The notes: generated by a model not told the origin, from the sequence alone. 23,354 nucleotides of DNA from Limousia pullorum (GCA_018714545.1 DVNG01000052.1:1-23354), one strand, 5' to 3'. Shown: positions 1 to 8,947, counted from the first letter of the stretch. Translations and numbers: made by a program.

Positions 1-2684
1 GTTTTAACCATAAGGGTTTCCGAGCTGTTTATATATTGGTTGGAGTTTATATAGTCCTGAAGCTCCTCAAGACTTTCTGAATTTTCACTGATAGCTATTG
101 TAACATCGTATTTGAATATATCGCCAAACTGCCTGTCAACTATCGAGCTTATAGCGTAATTAAGTCCGAAGCCTGTCAGAATAAGGGCACAGCATCCCGC
201 AATGCCGATGGTAGTCATAAGGCTTCTGGCTTTGTAGCGGAAAATATTTCTTGCGGTAACCTTGTGAAGGAATGAAAGTCTGTTCCATACAAAGCCCACA
301 CGCTCCAGCATAATCTTTTTGCCCACCTTCGGTGATTTAGGACGCATAAGCTGTGCAGGTACGGTTTTCAGCTCTTTTCTGCATACAAAATATGCTGAAA
401 GTCCTGTACAGAGTATTCCCACCAAAGTACACCAGCCTGCATAATCCCATCTGAACGGCATCATAGGGTCAGGCATACTGTACATTATCTTGTAGGCGTT
501 TATAATTACCCACGGGAACAGCTTAAATCCTATGCAAAGTCCGATTATGCTTCCCACTATGCTGGCAGAAATTGCATAAATCAAATATTTTGAAACTATG
601 CTGCGGTTGTTGTAGCCGAGAGCCTTTAATGTTCCCATCTGAGTTCTCTGCTCTTCAACCATTCTTGTCATTGTGGTGGAACATACAAGAGCCGCAACAA
701 GTACAAAGAAGAACGGGAATACTGCGGCTATAGCGTCAACCTTTTCCGCATCCTCTTCATAGGTGGAATATCCCGGGTTGTCGTTTCTGTCAAATACGTA
801 CCACTCCGGTGTTTCAAGGTCTTTTAATTCCTTTTCGGCGTCGGCAATTTTATCTCTGCCCTCCTGAAGCTCTTCCTCTACGTCTATTTTTGACTGTTCG
901 TATTCTTCAACGCCGTCCTGATATTCGGCAAGTCCGTCCTCGTACTCCACAACGCCTGCATCATAATCAGCCTCGCCGGAATACAGCTTAGCAAGTGCGT
1001 TTTCAAGCTCCTGCTTGCCCTCGGCTTCTTTTTGATTTAAAAGACTTTCGTTGTAATAAATTTCGTTGTAGCCGTCATCAATCTGCTGTTTTGCACTGTC
1101 CAGCTGATTTTTGGAGTTTTGAAGCTCCTGTCTTCCGGCTTCAAGCTGGCTGTAACCTGCTTCGATTCCGGCCTTAAGCTGTGCAACCGCTTCTTCTCCC
1201 TCAATTACCTGAGGTTCTTTCTCGTCTATCTGCTTTTGACCCTCTGAGGAAACTATGGAAAGAATTGCGCTGTACTGCTGTTTTTCCTCAGCGGGCGCTG
1301 TAGCATAGGAAACAAAGAAATTTTTAATGCTTATAGGAACTCCCGGCATCATTTCGGCTATAAGTGCGTCTATCTGATCCATCACGGCGATTTCTTCCGG
1401 AAGTATCTCCTCTTCTGTAACCGTAATTGCAGAATACTTTTCTATAATTGAATTGTAGTTTGATAAAAGACTTTTAAATGAGTCAAGCTCCTGTCTTCCT
1501 GCGGTTGCCACAGGCTCAAGCTCTGCAAGCTGGGATTCATATCCTGAAAGCTCTTCCAGCGCCGCAGCCTCTTTTTCCTGGAACTCTGCAAGTCCCTGAT
1601 TATACTGCTCAAGGCCGCTGTTGTATTCAGCTTCCGCAGAGTAAAGCTGAGCTTTTGCGTCTTCAATCTGCTGTCTGCCATTTGCAATCTCGGTATTCAG
1701 TGTCTCAATTCCGCTGTAATACTGGCTCCAGCCGTCGTCAAGCTCCTGTCTTGCATCGTCAATCTGGATTTTCGCATCTTCAAGCTGAATTCTTGCATCT
1801 TCAAGCTCCTGCCAGCCATCATTGAGCTTTTCCTCTGCCTCGGCTTCACCGTCTGCAAGCTCCTGCTTTGCGTCATCAAGCTCTTGCTGGGCTTCTGCTA
1901 CAATGTCGTTATATCTATTGTAGGTAAGCTTATCATTGTTTTCAAGGAGAGCTGTGTTTTCTTCTATAATCTGACCGTACTCATCCTCAAATGGGTCAAG
2001 ACCCTCTGTTTCCTGCAAAGTGAGATACACGTCAGTGTACACGTCAAAGGCAAAATCCTCTTCAGGAATAAGGATGTAGGTATCTATTTCACCGTCTCCC
2101 ACTGTGGTGGTTCCGTACTGAAAACCCACATAGCTTGGTGTGTTTATTGTTCCCACAATTTCATATTCAGTTACTTTAAGGCTTTCTGATATATCATCCT
2201 TTTCCAGATAAAGCTGGATTTTACTGCCTATGGCAAGCTTTCCATTTGCAAGCTTGCTCTGCTCAACCACACATTCTCCGGATTTTTCCGGCAGTCTGCC
2301 TTCTATTAGCAAAGGTCTGTTCATGTTGTCGGCAGTATCAGGATTTTCAAGGTCATAGGAAATAGCCTTTAAAACAAGATTGTTTTTATCGTCGCTTTTA
2401 ACCATAACATCGGCGGAATATCCTCCGCTGATTCCTCGGACGTTTACGGTTTCTTTTATCGCCTCAATATCCGTGTCGTCCAGGCCGTAATTGGACATAA
2501 TATGGAAATCTGCCAGATTATATTCTTCGTAATAGGTCGCCGCTGTCAGCTTCATATCAGGACAGCTTGACTTAACTCCGGCAAAAAATCCGCAGCCTAT
2601 TGCGACAATAGCAAGTATTGCAAGGAACCTGCTTTTTGTCCGCCAGATTTCACGGAACAAGTCCTTGACCAACGCCTTTTTCAT
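1..2684 (-). CDS. FtsX/MacB-type ABC transporter permease with long coiled coil (C-terminus off window)
   Basis: Open reading frame entering from the left edge; about 894 residues are visible and the C-terminus is missing. It starts at ATG 2684 behind GAAAGGGTG. A hydrophobic helix lies at about residues 18-38 (RFLAILAIVAIGCGFF), then an extracellular MacB-like domain. Two long coiled-coil stretches (about 259-415 and 480-621) are built of heptads such as ELDDAKQELADG. An FtsX domain follows with helices near 645-675, 700-730 and 745-775, ending in a MRPKSPK loop. Another helix near 812-850 (LMTTIGIAGCCALILTGFG) begins the second FtsX-type half. The ATPase gene lies 28 nt upstream on the same strand, so the two form an ABC complex. 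Family knowledge: such permeases act as mechanotransmission or lipid/peptide exporters rather than classic importers. The substrate is unknown. Confidence 0.9.
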   Translation of the reverse strand, partial: MKKALVKDLFREIWRTKSRFLAILAIVAIGCGFFAGVKSSCPDMKLTAATYYEEYNLADFHIMSNYGLDDTDIEAIKETVNVRGISGGYSADVMVKSDDKNNLVLKAISYDLENPDTADNMNRPLLIEGRLPEKSGECVVEQSKLANGKLAIGSKIQLYLEKDDISESLKVTEYEIVGTINTPSYVGFQYGTTTVGDGEIDTYILIPEEDFAFDVYTDVYLTLQETEGLDPFEDEYGQIIEENTALLENNDKLTYNRYNDIVAEAQQELDDAKQELADGEAEAEEKLNDGWQELEDARIQLEDAKIQIDDARQELDDGWSQYYSGIETLNTEIANGRQQIEDAKAQLYSAEAEYNSGLEQYNQGLAEFQEKEAAALEELSGYESQLAELEPVATAGRQELDSFKSLLSNYNSIIEKYSAITVTEEEILPEEIAVMDQIDALIAEMMPGVPISIKNFFVSYATAPAEEKQQYSAILSIVSSEGQKQIDEKEPQVIEGEEAVAQLKAGIEAGYSQLEAGRQELQNSKNQLDSAKQQIDDGYNEIYYNESLLNQKEAEGKQELENALAKLYSGEADYDAGVVEYEDGLAEYQDGVEEYEQSKIDVEEELQEGRDKIADAEKELKDLETPEWYVFDRNDNPGYSTYEEDAEKVDAIAAVFPFFFVLVAALVCSTTMTRMVEEQRTQMGTLKALGYNNRSIVSKYLIYAISASIVGSIIGLCIGFKLFPWVIINAYKIMYSMPDPMMPFRWDYAGWCTLVGILCTGLSAYFVCRKELKTVPAQLMRPKSPKVGKKIMLERVGFVWNRLSFLHKVTARNIFRYKARSLMTTIGIAGCCALILTGFGLNYAISSIVDRQFGDIFKYDVTIAISENSESLEELQDYINSNQYINSSETLMVK

Positions 2685-2712
2685 ATATATCACACCCTTT
2701 CAAAGAAAAAAA

Positions 2713-3417
2713 TCACCATTCGATATTTTCTACAGGCATGGGATTTTCATTGAGTGTAATGCTTTCCACCTTGCTGTTTTTCATTTTTATTATTCTGTCA
2801 GCCATAGGGGTTATAGCTTGGTTGTGGGTTATAAGTATAACCGTCATATTGTTGTTGCGGCAGGTATCGTGGAGAAGCTTCAAAATATTTTTACCGGTAT
2901 TGTAGTCCAAAGCTCCTGTAGGCTCGTCGCAAAGCAAAAGCTTAGGCTTTTTTGCAAGAGCTCTTGCTATTGAAACTCTCTGCTGTTCGCCGCCTGATAG
3001 CTGTGACGGGAAATTGTTTATTCTATCCTCAAGGCCTACTTCCTTTAAAACCTCTATAGGATCGTAGGCATCCTTTGTTATCTGTGTGGCAAGCTCGATG
3101 TTCTCCTTGGCGGTAAGATTCTGCACAAGGTTATAAAACTGAAATACAAAGCCTATATCATATCTGCGGTACTCAATAAGCTCTTTTGGACTAAGCTTTG
3201 CAACGTCCTTTCCGTCAACAATAACCTCTCCCTCATCGCAGCTGTCCATTCCACCTAAAATATTAAGTATTGTGGTTTTTCCTGCGCCGCTGCTTCCCAC
3301 AATAACCGCAAATTCTCCCTTCTCTATTGTAAACGACACACCGTTTGACGCCGTTATTGTAACCTCTCCCATTTTGTATCTTTTATAAACATTTTTAAGT
3401 TCTACAAAACTGGACAT
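2713..3417 (-). CDS. ABC transporter ATP-binding protein, MacB/LolD type
   Basis: 234 residues, the normal length for a stand-alone MacB/LolD/FtsE-class ATPase. Walker A is GSSGAGKTT (residues 41-49), the Q-loop glutamine is near 93, the signature LSGGEQQ is at 140-146, Walker B LLLCDEP has catalytic Glu165, and the switch His is in ILITHNQ (His198). It is a cytoplasmic ATPase that drives the adjacent FtsX-type permease. The ATG start has an excellent AGGAGG site 6 nt upstream. The gene sits 16 nt downstream of the exonuclease III gene, so it is probably co-transcribed from the promoter at 4623-4651, though an internal promoter cannot be excluded. Confidence 0.95.
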   Translation of the reverse strand: MSSFVELKNVYKRYKMGEVTITASNGVSFTIEKGEFAVIVGSSGAGKTTILNILGGMDSCDEGEVIVDGKDVAKLSPKELIEYRRYDIGFVFQFYNLVQNLTAKENIELATQITKDAYDPIEVLKEVGLEDRINNFPSQLSGGEQQRVSIARALAKKPKLLLCDEPTGALDYNTGKNILKLLHDTCRNNNMTVILITHNQAITPMADRIIKMKNSKVESITLNENPMPVENIEW

Positions 3418-3433
3418 TGTTGTCCTCCTGTTC

Positions 3434-4189
3434 TTATAAATCTATAGTAAGTTCAACCGGACAATGGTCGGAACCCATAACCTGAGTGTGAATTTTTGCG
3501 TCTTTTAAATTCGGTTCCAGAGATTTTGATACACAGAAATAGTCTATTCTCCAACCTGCGTTTTTAGCCCTTGCGCTGAATCTATATGACCACCAGGAAT
3601 AAACTCCCTCCAAATCGGGATAAAAATATCTGAATGTGTCTGTAAATCCGCTGTCAAGAAGCTTTGAAAATTTTTCTCTTTCTTCGTCTGTAAATCCTGC
3701 ATTTTTTCTGTTGGTTTTCGGGTTTTTCAAGTCTATTTCCCTGTGAGCCACATTTAAATCTCCGCAGAAAATAACAGGCTTCTTACTTTCAAGCTTTTTA
3801 AGATAATTAAGGAAAGCGTCCTCCCACTCCATTCTGTAAGGAAGTCTTAAAAGCTCGTTTTGTGAATTAGGAGTATAAACGGTCACTATATAAAATTTCG
3901 GATATTCCAAGGTGATAACTCTTCCCTCGCTGTCATGTTCGGGAATATTTATGCCGTAGCTTTGTGACAGCGGCTGTTCCTTTGTAAATATTGCAGTTCC
4001 AGAATAGCCTTTTTTCTCCGCATAATTCCAAAACTGATAGTAGCCCTCTGTCTTTAAATCAATCTGTCCCGCCTGAAGCTTGGTTTCCTGTACACAGAAA
4101 ATATCTGCGTCGGCCTCTTTGAAAAAATCCATAAAGCCTTTTCCCACACAGGCTCTCAGACCGTTTACGTTCCATGATATAAGTTTCAT
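3434..4189 (-). CDS. xth: Exodeoxyribonuclease III / AP endonuclease (Xth/ExoA)
   Basis: 251 residues, full length for the bacterial ExoIII family. It removes abasic sites and 3' blocking groups from DNA in base-excision repair. The family motifs are visible in order: ISWNVNGLRA with Asn7, VQETKLQ with metal-binding Glu35, YSGTAIF, CGDLNVAHREIDL with catalytic Asp/Asn, a WWSYRFSARAKNAGWRIDYF block, and the terminal GSDHCPVEL with the Asp-His pair. The start is ATG 4189; the ribosome site is weak (GGATAAG), fitting translation coupled to the ArsC-like gene whose stop is 18 nt upstream. Confidence 0.97.
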   Translation of the reverse strand: MKLISWNVNGLRACVGKGFMDFFKEADADIFCVQETKLQAGQIDLKTEGYYQFWNYAEKKGYSGTAIFTKEQPLSQSYGINIPEHDSEGRVITLEYPKFYIVTVYTPNSQNELLRLPYRMEWEDAFLNYLKKLESKKPVIFCGDLNVAHREIDLKNPKTNRKNAGFTDEEREKFSKLLDSGFTDTFRYFYPDLEGVYSWWSYRFSARAKNAGWRIDYFCVSKSLEPNLKDAKIHTQVMGSDHCPVELTIDL

Positions 4190-4207
4190 ATTTTTTCTTA
4201 TCCGGCA

Positions 4208-4567
4208 TTACTCCGCCAGACTTTCCTCCCATGTTATTTCTTTAAAACCTACAAGCACCTTATCGCCCTTTACAAAAATCGGACGTTTAACAAGCATACC
4301 GTCAGTTGCCAAAAGGCTGTACATTTCCTCCTCTGTCATTTCGGGAAGCTTTTCTTTAAGATTCATGGACTTGTAGAGCTGTCCGCTTGTGTTGAAAAAC
4401 TTTTTCAAAGGCAGATTTGATTTTTTGTGCCATTCTTTTATTTCATCTTCACTGGGATTTTGTGTTTTAATATCCCTTTTTTCAAACTCAATTCCCTTAT
4501 CCAAAAGCCATTTTTCCGCCTTTTTGCAGGTACTGCATTTTGGATAGCATAAAAATAAATTCTGCAA
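4208..4567 (-). CDS. ArsC/Spx/YffB-family thioredoxin-fold protein
   Basis: 119 residues. The N-terminus LFLCYPKCSTCKKAEKWL carries a Cys-x2-Cys pair (CSTC), and the C-terminus has the family's conserved Arg-Pro-Ile segment (KRPIFVKGDKVLVGFK). This fits the arsenate-reductase-like/Spx superfamily. Whether it reduces arsenate, acts as an Spx-like RNA polymerase partner, or is a generic oxidoreductase cannot be decided: there are no ars genes nearby, and it leads an operon with a DNA-repair nuclease. Translation starts at TTG 4567. This start is supported by GAGG 8 nt upstream and by the motif lying directly after it. It is the first gene behind the promoter at 4623-4651. Confidence 0.85.
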   Translation of the reverse strand: MQNLFLCYPKCSTCKKAEKWLLDKGIEFEKRDIKTQNPSEDEIKEWHKKSNLPLKKFFNTSGQLYKSMNLKEKLPEMTEEEMYSLLATDGMLVKRPIFVKGDKVLVGFKEITWEESLAE

Positions 4568-4622
4568 GGTATTCGCCTCTTTTCCGCAAAATATTTGTTA
4601 TATTTTAACATTCTTTAAGTTA

Positions 4623-4651
4623 ATTATATCAGTTTTTTGTATTGTATTCAA
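4623..4651 (-). promoter_or_regulatory. Sigma-A promoter of the arsC-like/xth/ABC unit
   Basis: On the minus strand TTGAAT (4651-4646), a 17-bp spacer, then a perfect TATAAT (4628-4623). The predicted transcript start is near 4616, about 50 nt before the TTG start codon of the ArsC-like gene. Confidence 0.8.
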
Positions 4652-4727
4652 TAGACAATTAGGTAATATCTGTCGTATTTCTTATTGCCAAAATTTCTTT
4701 ATAACAGCATTTTCACATTAAAAACAA

Positions 4728-4770
4728 AAAACGAAAAGACAAAGCTTATTCTGCGCTGTCTTTTCGTTTT
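4728..4770 (-). terminator. Intrinsic terminator of the thyX-maa operon
   Basis: A perfect 14-bp stem: AAAACGAAAAGACA at 4728-4741 pairs with TGTCTTTTCGTTTT at 4757-4770, with a 15-nt loop. Read on the minus strand it ends in a run of T (TTTTTTGTTTTT). It lies 59 nt past the stop codon of the acetyltransferase gene, the last gene of the operon. Confidence 0.85.
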
Positions 4771-4828
4771 CTAAACACTCATATACAACACAATCGCCAA
4801 TAATTGGATTTATGTATATGAAATCTTT

Positions 4829-5443
4829 TTAATCATCAAGGCTTGCGTTGTACTCATCACGGAGCTTTTCCCAATACTTTATATCTTCCTTTGTAATCTC
4901 TCTGATTACTCTGCATGGATTTCCGGCGGCTACTACGTTTGCCGGGATATCCTTTGTAACAACCGAGCCGGAACCTATTACGGAATTATCACCTATGGTA
5001 ACTCCCGGATTTATGGTTGTGTCTCCGCCTATCCATACGTTGTTTCCCACGTTGATTGGCTTTCCGAACTCGAGACCGTCGGTTCTTATAACCGGGTCAA
5101 TGGGGTGTCCTGCGGCGTACAAACTTACTCTCGGGCCTATAAGCACGTTATCGCCTATTGTAACCTTGCACACATCCAGCACGATGCACTCATAATTGCA
5201 GTAAAAGTTCTCGCCAACATAAATATTACAGCCGTAATCGCAGAAAAACGGCGGTTCAATGTGGAAATTCTCTCCTGTTCCTCCCAGAAGTTCTTTGAGG
5301 ATTTTATTTCTTTTTTCTTTTTCGTCCTCTGTTGTCACATTGTATTCGGCAATAAGCCTTTTAGCTTTCTTAAAGTCCCCTCTAAGCTCCTCACCAAAGG
5401 CTCTGTAAAGCTTTCCGCCGAGCATTCTTTCCTTCTCAGTCAT
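4829..5443 (-). CDS. maa: Maltose/galactoside-type O-acetyltransferase (left-handed beta-helix)
   Basis: 204 residues. The N-terminal MTEKERMLGGKLYRAFGEEL segment is the Maa/LacA/NodL cap domain. From about residue 60 come hexapeptide repeats (VTIGDN, VNVGNN, VTIGDN) that form a left-handed beta-helix. The catalytic His is His113 in YAAGHPIDP, equivalent to LacA His115. The enzyme transfers acetyl from acetyl-CoA to a sugar hydroxyl; the exact sugar is not predictable. It starts at ATG 5443, 23 nt after the U32 gene's stop, and is the last gene of the operon, followed by a terminator. Confidence 0.92.
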   Translation of the reverse strand: MTEKERMLGGKLYRAFGEELRGDFKKAKRLIAEYNVTTEDEKEKRNKILKELLGGTGENFHIEPPFFCDYGCNIYVGENFYCNYECIVLDVCKVTIGDNVLIGPRVSLYAAGHPIDPVIRTDGLEFGKPINVGNNVWIGGDTTINPGVTIGDNSVIGSGSVVTKDIPANVVAAGNPCRVIREITKEDIKYWEKLRDEYNASLDD

Positions 5444-5466
5444 TTTATCGCCTCCTATTACAATTT

Positions 5467-6681
5467 TTATTCTCTTTTTAATCTCATAAGTGAACCTGCC
5501 GGAACCGGCTTGTCTGTAACCATTTCCAGCTGTTCCATTGCGTGGTTTGCGGCTTCCACATCTTCACCGTTTTTATTTATAAGCTTAATAACCTTTGTGT
5601 TAAAGGAAAAACCGTCAGGTGGCAAAATATCAAGCGTATCGCCTACAAAAAATCTGTTTCTCTGGGTAATATGAGCTATATTTTCAATGGAATCGTTGCA
5701 TACTCCAACGAAGTCGTATTTTCTTATATATCCGCCGTTGTTTGTTACCTGTCCCGGCTCGTTTCCGAAATAAAAACCTGTGCTGTATTCTCTGTGGCTG
5801 ATTTTTTCCAGTTCCTCTTTAATCCATGGCTGTAAATGATAATTTTCGCCCATTGCCATGAAATCATCCACCGCATGACGGTAAGCGTTTGTTGTAACTG
5901 CGGCATAATAAGCGGATTTTGCTCTTCCCTCGATTTTAAGGCTGGAAACTCCGGCTTTTACCAGCTCCGGAATATGCTCAATCATACACATATCTCTGGA
6001 ATTATAAAGATAAGTTCCGCCGTCCTCCTGCTCTACCGGGAAAAACTGACCTTCTCTGTTTTCCTCATAGAGATGATATTTCCAGCGGCAAGGCTGTGCG
6101 CAGTCGCCACGGTTTGCATCTCTTCCGGTGAGATAGGCAGAAATAAGACATCTTCCGGAAAAAGAAACGCACATTGCGCCGTGTACAAAACACTCTATTT
6201 CCAAATCATTTGGAATTTTTGCTCTAATCTGGGCAATCTCATCCAAAGGAAGCTCTCTTGCCAAAACTACTCTGGAAGCTCCAAGCTCATGGAAAGCTCT
6301 TGCTGTTTCGTAATTGACAATTCCTGCCTGTGTAGAGATATGGCGGTGAACCTTTGGTGCATACTTTGCAGCCATATTAAGAACGCCTATATCAGCTATT
6401 ATAAAAGCGTCAACTCCTATTTCTCCGCAGTAGGTGAGAAAATGTGGAAGCTCTTCTATTTCATTGTTTCTTGGAAGAGTATTGCAGGTAACATAAATCT
6501 TTGCGCCTTTTTCATGGGCAAGTTTCACCGCTCTTTGAAGCTCTTCCTCTGTAAAATTTTTGGAAGCAGTTCTCATTCCAAACATATTTCCTGCAAGAAA
6601 AACCGCATCCGCTCCGAATTTCAGAGCGGATTCAAGGCATTCCATATCCCCTGCAGGTGAAAGTACCTCGGGTCTAATCAT
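5467..6681 (-). CDS. Peptidase U32 family protein (YrrO/RlhA/TrhP-like Fe-S protein)
   Basis: 404 residues. It has the U32 signature ECFVHGAMCVSFSGRCLIS at about 162-180 and four cysteines (171, 178, 194, 232). Their spacing is nearly that of the [4Fe-4S] ligands in UbiU-type U32 proteins. Despite the name, characterised bacterial members are linked to tRNA/rRNA hydroxylation (TrhP, RlhA) or oxygen-independent ubiquinone hydroxylation rather than proteolysis. This member probably modifies RNA, which is inference. In Bacillus relatives mltG sits beside yrrM-yrrN-yrrO, and the mltG-U32 adjacency is kept here with a 30-nt gap. Start ATG 6681 follows AGAAAGG, a slightly distant ribosome site. Confidence 0.9.
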   Translation of the reverse strand: MIRPEVLSPAGDMECLESALKFGADAVFLAGNMFGMRTASKNFTEEELQRAVKLAHEKGAKIYVTCNTLPRNNEIEELPHFLTYCGEIGVDAFIIADIGVLNMAAKYAPKVHRHISTQAGIVNYETARAFHELGASRVVLARELPLDEIAQIRAKIPNDLEIECFVHGAMCVSFSGRCLISAYLTGRDANRGDCAQPCRWKYHLYEENREGQFFPVEQEDGGTYLYNSRDMCMIEHIPELVKAGVSSLKIEGRAKSAYYAAVTTNAYRHAVDDFMAMGENYHLQPWIKEELEKISHREYSTGFYFGNEPGQVTNNGGYIRKYDFVGVCNDSIENIAHITQRNRFFVGDTLDILPPDGFSFNTKVIKLINKNGEDVEAANHAMEQLEMVTDKPVPAGSLMRLKRE

Positions 6682-6711
6682 AGTTTATCTTAACCTTTCT
6701 TTATTATAGGG

Positions 6712-8322
6712 TTACTCTTCTACCAAACCTGCCTCAACAAGGTTTCTATTGTGGTCGTATGCATTAGTAGCATAGTAAGCCACTGACGGGCTGTCCTCAG
6801 TAGGAGCTGAATGGCAGAAATAATAATAGTTTGTATCATTAGGATAAAGAGCCGCCATAATTGCATCAAGACTTGGGTTACAGATTGCGCCTGCCGGCAA
6901 ACCATAAATTTCATAGGTATTATAGTTGCTCATATAGTCGCCCATATCCTCAGGTACTGCGCTTTTTGAACGGTAAGGATAATAAACCGTGGAATCGCAG
7001 TCAAGTCTTGAAAGACCCTCGTCAATGTGGGATTCAAGGCGGTTATGAAGAACAGAGGAAACATTGTACATATCCTCAACATCAGCCGCCTCTGCCTGAA
7101 TGATAGAAGCTATTATCATTATTTCATCCATAGAATACTGACTGTCATTTATCATATCTTCTATGGTTACGTCTTTTTCGTAATTTTCATTTTCGTATTT
7201 TGTGTAACAAATTCGCTTTTCATAGTTGCTCAAAAAGCGTTCTATAGTTGTTTCCGGGTCCTCATTTTTGTAGAAATCATAGGTATCCGGGAACAAATAT
7301 CCCTCAAGGCGATAATATTTACCCTCGGAAGAAACATTTTGTAAGAAAGGATAGTCCTCGTCATATATATCGCTGTTTAAAAGCTCGAAGAACTTTTCTC
7401 TGTCTGTTAAAACTCCCTCTTCCTCAAGTTTGTCCGCTATTTCAAGAGCATTCATACCCTCGTACAGCTGAACTGTAACAATATCTGTTCTGTTCAGGTT
7501 GCTCTGCATGTAGTTTACTATCTGCTCGTAATCCATGTTTTGGCTCATATCAAAAGAGCCCTGTCTGAATCCGTCGGCAGAACCTGTAACGCTGACATAG
7601 AGCTTGAAAAACAGTTCGCTGTCAATTACATGATTTTCCTGCAATATTGAAGCCACTTCATCCAATGTTGGATTAGCTCCGATTTCAACATGAACTGTTG
7701 TGTCGCCCTGTCTGTTGACCGCCAGCATATCGTTGAATCCAAGAACCAAAAACTGACCTAAAATTATACCCATAACCAAAGTTGAAAGCAACCAAATATA
7801 TTTAAAGGTCTTTTTATTCTTTTTCATTCGTTTCTTTTCCAGCTTTTGCATACGCTTCTGCTGTTTTTTTGTATAGCCTTCCTCATAAGAAACAGGGTCG
7901 TTGCTGAAATTCATATAATCGTTTTCGTTACGAATATCAGACACAACATCTACAGGTCTTTCTCCGGAATTAGATAATTGCTCACCGTATTCTGTGCTGT
8001 AGTGACTGTTATTATATGAGTCATAATTCTGACCATAGTTTTCAGCATATTCGCCATGATTTCCGCTGTTGCTGTAAAGATAATCTCCGCTGTCATATCT
8101 TTCATTATTAGGTTTTTCTGAAAAACTATTAAGGTCGTAACTATTCGAGTTAACACCGTTATCTGAAAAGTGTTCTCCTCTTTCCGGGAAATGACTGTTC
8201 TCTTCAACCAAATCCAAGGAAGATGAAGGGTTTATATTCATTTTAAAATTTTCAACTTTTTTCCTTCTGTTCTCCATGAACATTTCTTCGGAATTGTTGT
8301 TTAAGTTTTTGTCCTCTGACAT
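6712..8322 (-). CDS. mltG: Endolytic peptidoglycan transglycosylase MltG with long low-complexity cytoplasmic arm
   Basis: 536 residues against roughly 340-400 for typical MltG. Residues 1-150 are a low-complexity arm rich in Asn, Ser, Tyr, Glu and Gly. A strongly basic stretch follows (151-174, many Lys/Arg), then one transmembrane helix (about 175-196). The extracellular YceG domain follows, with the LysM-like part first. The catalytic core has IIASIIQAEAADVEDMYNV, in which Glu411 corresponds to the essential Glu of E. coli MltG. The orientation is N-in, C-out by the positive-inside rule. MltG cuts nascent glycan strands and sets their length during wall synthesis. It starts at ATG 8322 behind AAAGG. 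The cyclo-ligase gene upstream and U32 gene downstream are both close, in one operon. Confidence 0.95.
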   Translation of the reverse strand: MSEDKNLNNNSEEMFMENRRKKVENFKMNINPSSSLDLVEENSHFPERGEHFSDNGVNSNSYDLNSFSEKPNNERYDSGDYLYSNSGNHGEYAENYGQNYDSYNNSHYSTEYGEQLSNSGERPVDVVSDIRNENDYMNFSNDPVSYEEGYTKKQQKRMQKLEKKRMKKNKKTFKYIWLLSTLVMGIILGQFLVLGFNDMLAVNRQGDTTVHVEIGANPTLDEVASILQENHVIDSELFFKLYVSVTGSADGFRQGSFDMSQNMDYEQIVNYMQSNLNRTDIVTVQLYEGMNALEIADKLEEEGVLTDREKFFELLNSDIYDEDYPFLQNVSSEGKYYRLEGYLFPDTYDFYKNEDPETTIERFLSNYEKRICYTKYENENYEKDVTIEDMINDSQYSMDEIMIIASIIQAEAADVEDMYNVSSVLHNRLESHIDEGLSRLDCDSTVYYPYRSKSAVPEDMGDYMSNYNTYEIYGLPAGAICNPSLDAIMAALYPNDTNYYYFCHSAPTEDSPSVAYYATNAYDHNRNLVEAGLVEE

Positions 8323-8338
8323 TTCTACACAGCCTTTC

Positions 8339-8947
8339 CTATTGTCTCCTGTTTGCTTTTCTTTTTCTTATGTTGCGGACAAACCTTTCTGTGATTATTA
8401 AATCCACAGGTCTGTCAAAAAAACCGTGGGGGAGCTTCCATTTTACGCAGCTGCTGTAGCAAAGTCCGATTTTATCACCCTGAAACAGGGATAAAAAACG
8501 GTCATAATAGCCCATTCCAAATCCAAGCCTGAATCCCTCAGAATCAAAGGCAAGTCCTGGAACAATGCAAACTCCCTTGGAAAAATCAGTGACCTTTTCG
8601 CATTTATCAGGTATAGGCTCCATAAGTCCGTAGGTGCTTTTCTCCAGCTGGTCAAAAGATTCGATAAAAAAGAAATCCATCTCCCTTTTATCTGTGACAC
8701 ATCTGGGAACAGCAACCCTTTTGCCGTCTTTCAAAACGGCCTCTATAATAGATATTGTGTCTATCTCAATGGGTTTTGATACAAAAGCAAATACTATGTC
8801 GTTGTTTTTGTACTCCCTTGAAGCCAAAAATCCTTTTTTCAGAAGTTCGTCATATCTGCTTTTCTTCTGAGGACTCATATTTTCACGTATTTCTCTGTAT
8901 TTTTTTCTAAGCTCCCGTTTTACAATTCTGATATCGTTTACGGGCAT
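8339..8947 (-). CDS. 5-formyltetrahydrofolate cyclo-ligase (MTHFS)
   Basis: 202 residues, family length about 180-200. Conserved parts are the N-terminal basic KRELRKKYREIREN helix, the substrate loop KRVAVPRC, and the C-terminal GFRLGFGMGYYDRFL phosphate/ATP-binding signature. It converts 5-formyl-THF to 5,10-methenyl-THF with ATP, recovering a stored folate. Its first 10 bases overlap the end of the DJ-1 gene (ATGCCCGTAA shared), and its ribosome site AAAGGTG lies inside that gene, so translation is coupled. With thyX and tmk in the same operon, it may help feed methylene-THF to thymidylate synthesis. Confidence 0.93.
   Translation of the reverse strand: MPVNDIRIVKRELRKKYREIRENMSPQKKSRYDELLKKGFLASREYKNNDIVFAFVSKPIEIDTISIIEAVLKDGKRVAVPRCVTDKREMDFFFIESFDQLEKSTYGLMEPIPDKCEKVTDFSKGVCIVPGLAFDSEGFRLGFGMGYYDRFLSLFQGDKIGLCYSSCVKWKLPHGFFDRPVDLIITERFVRNIRKRKANRRQ

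Noticed and set aside
1442..1879. Overlapping frames on both strands inside the permease coiled coil
   Set aside because: They are by-products of the repetitive heptad-coding DNA; the in-frame permease reading runs uninterrupted through the region.
5105..5674. A 189-codon plus-strand frame across the acetyltransferase/U32 junction
   Set aside because: It is antisense to two well-supported genes and shows no family features.
5836..6660. A 274-codon open frame on the plus strand inside the U32 gene region
   Set aside because: It is antisense to a clear full-length U32 gene, has a Cys/Ser-rich composition typical of reverse reading of coding DNA, and lacks a ribosome site and any recognisable motif.
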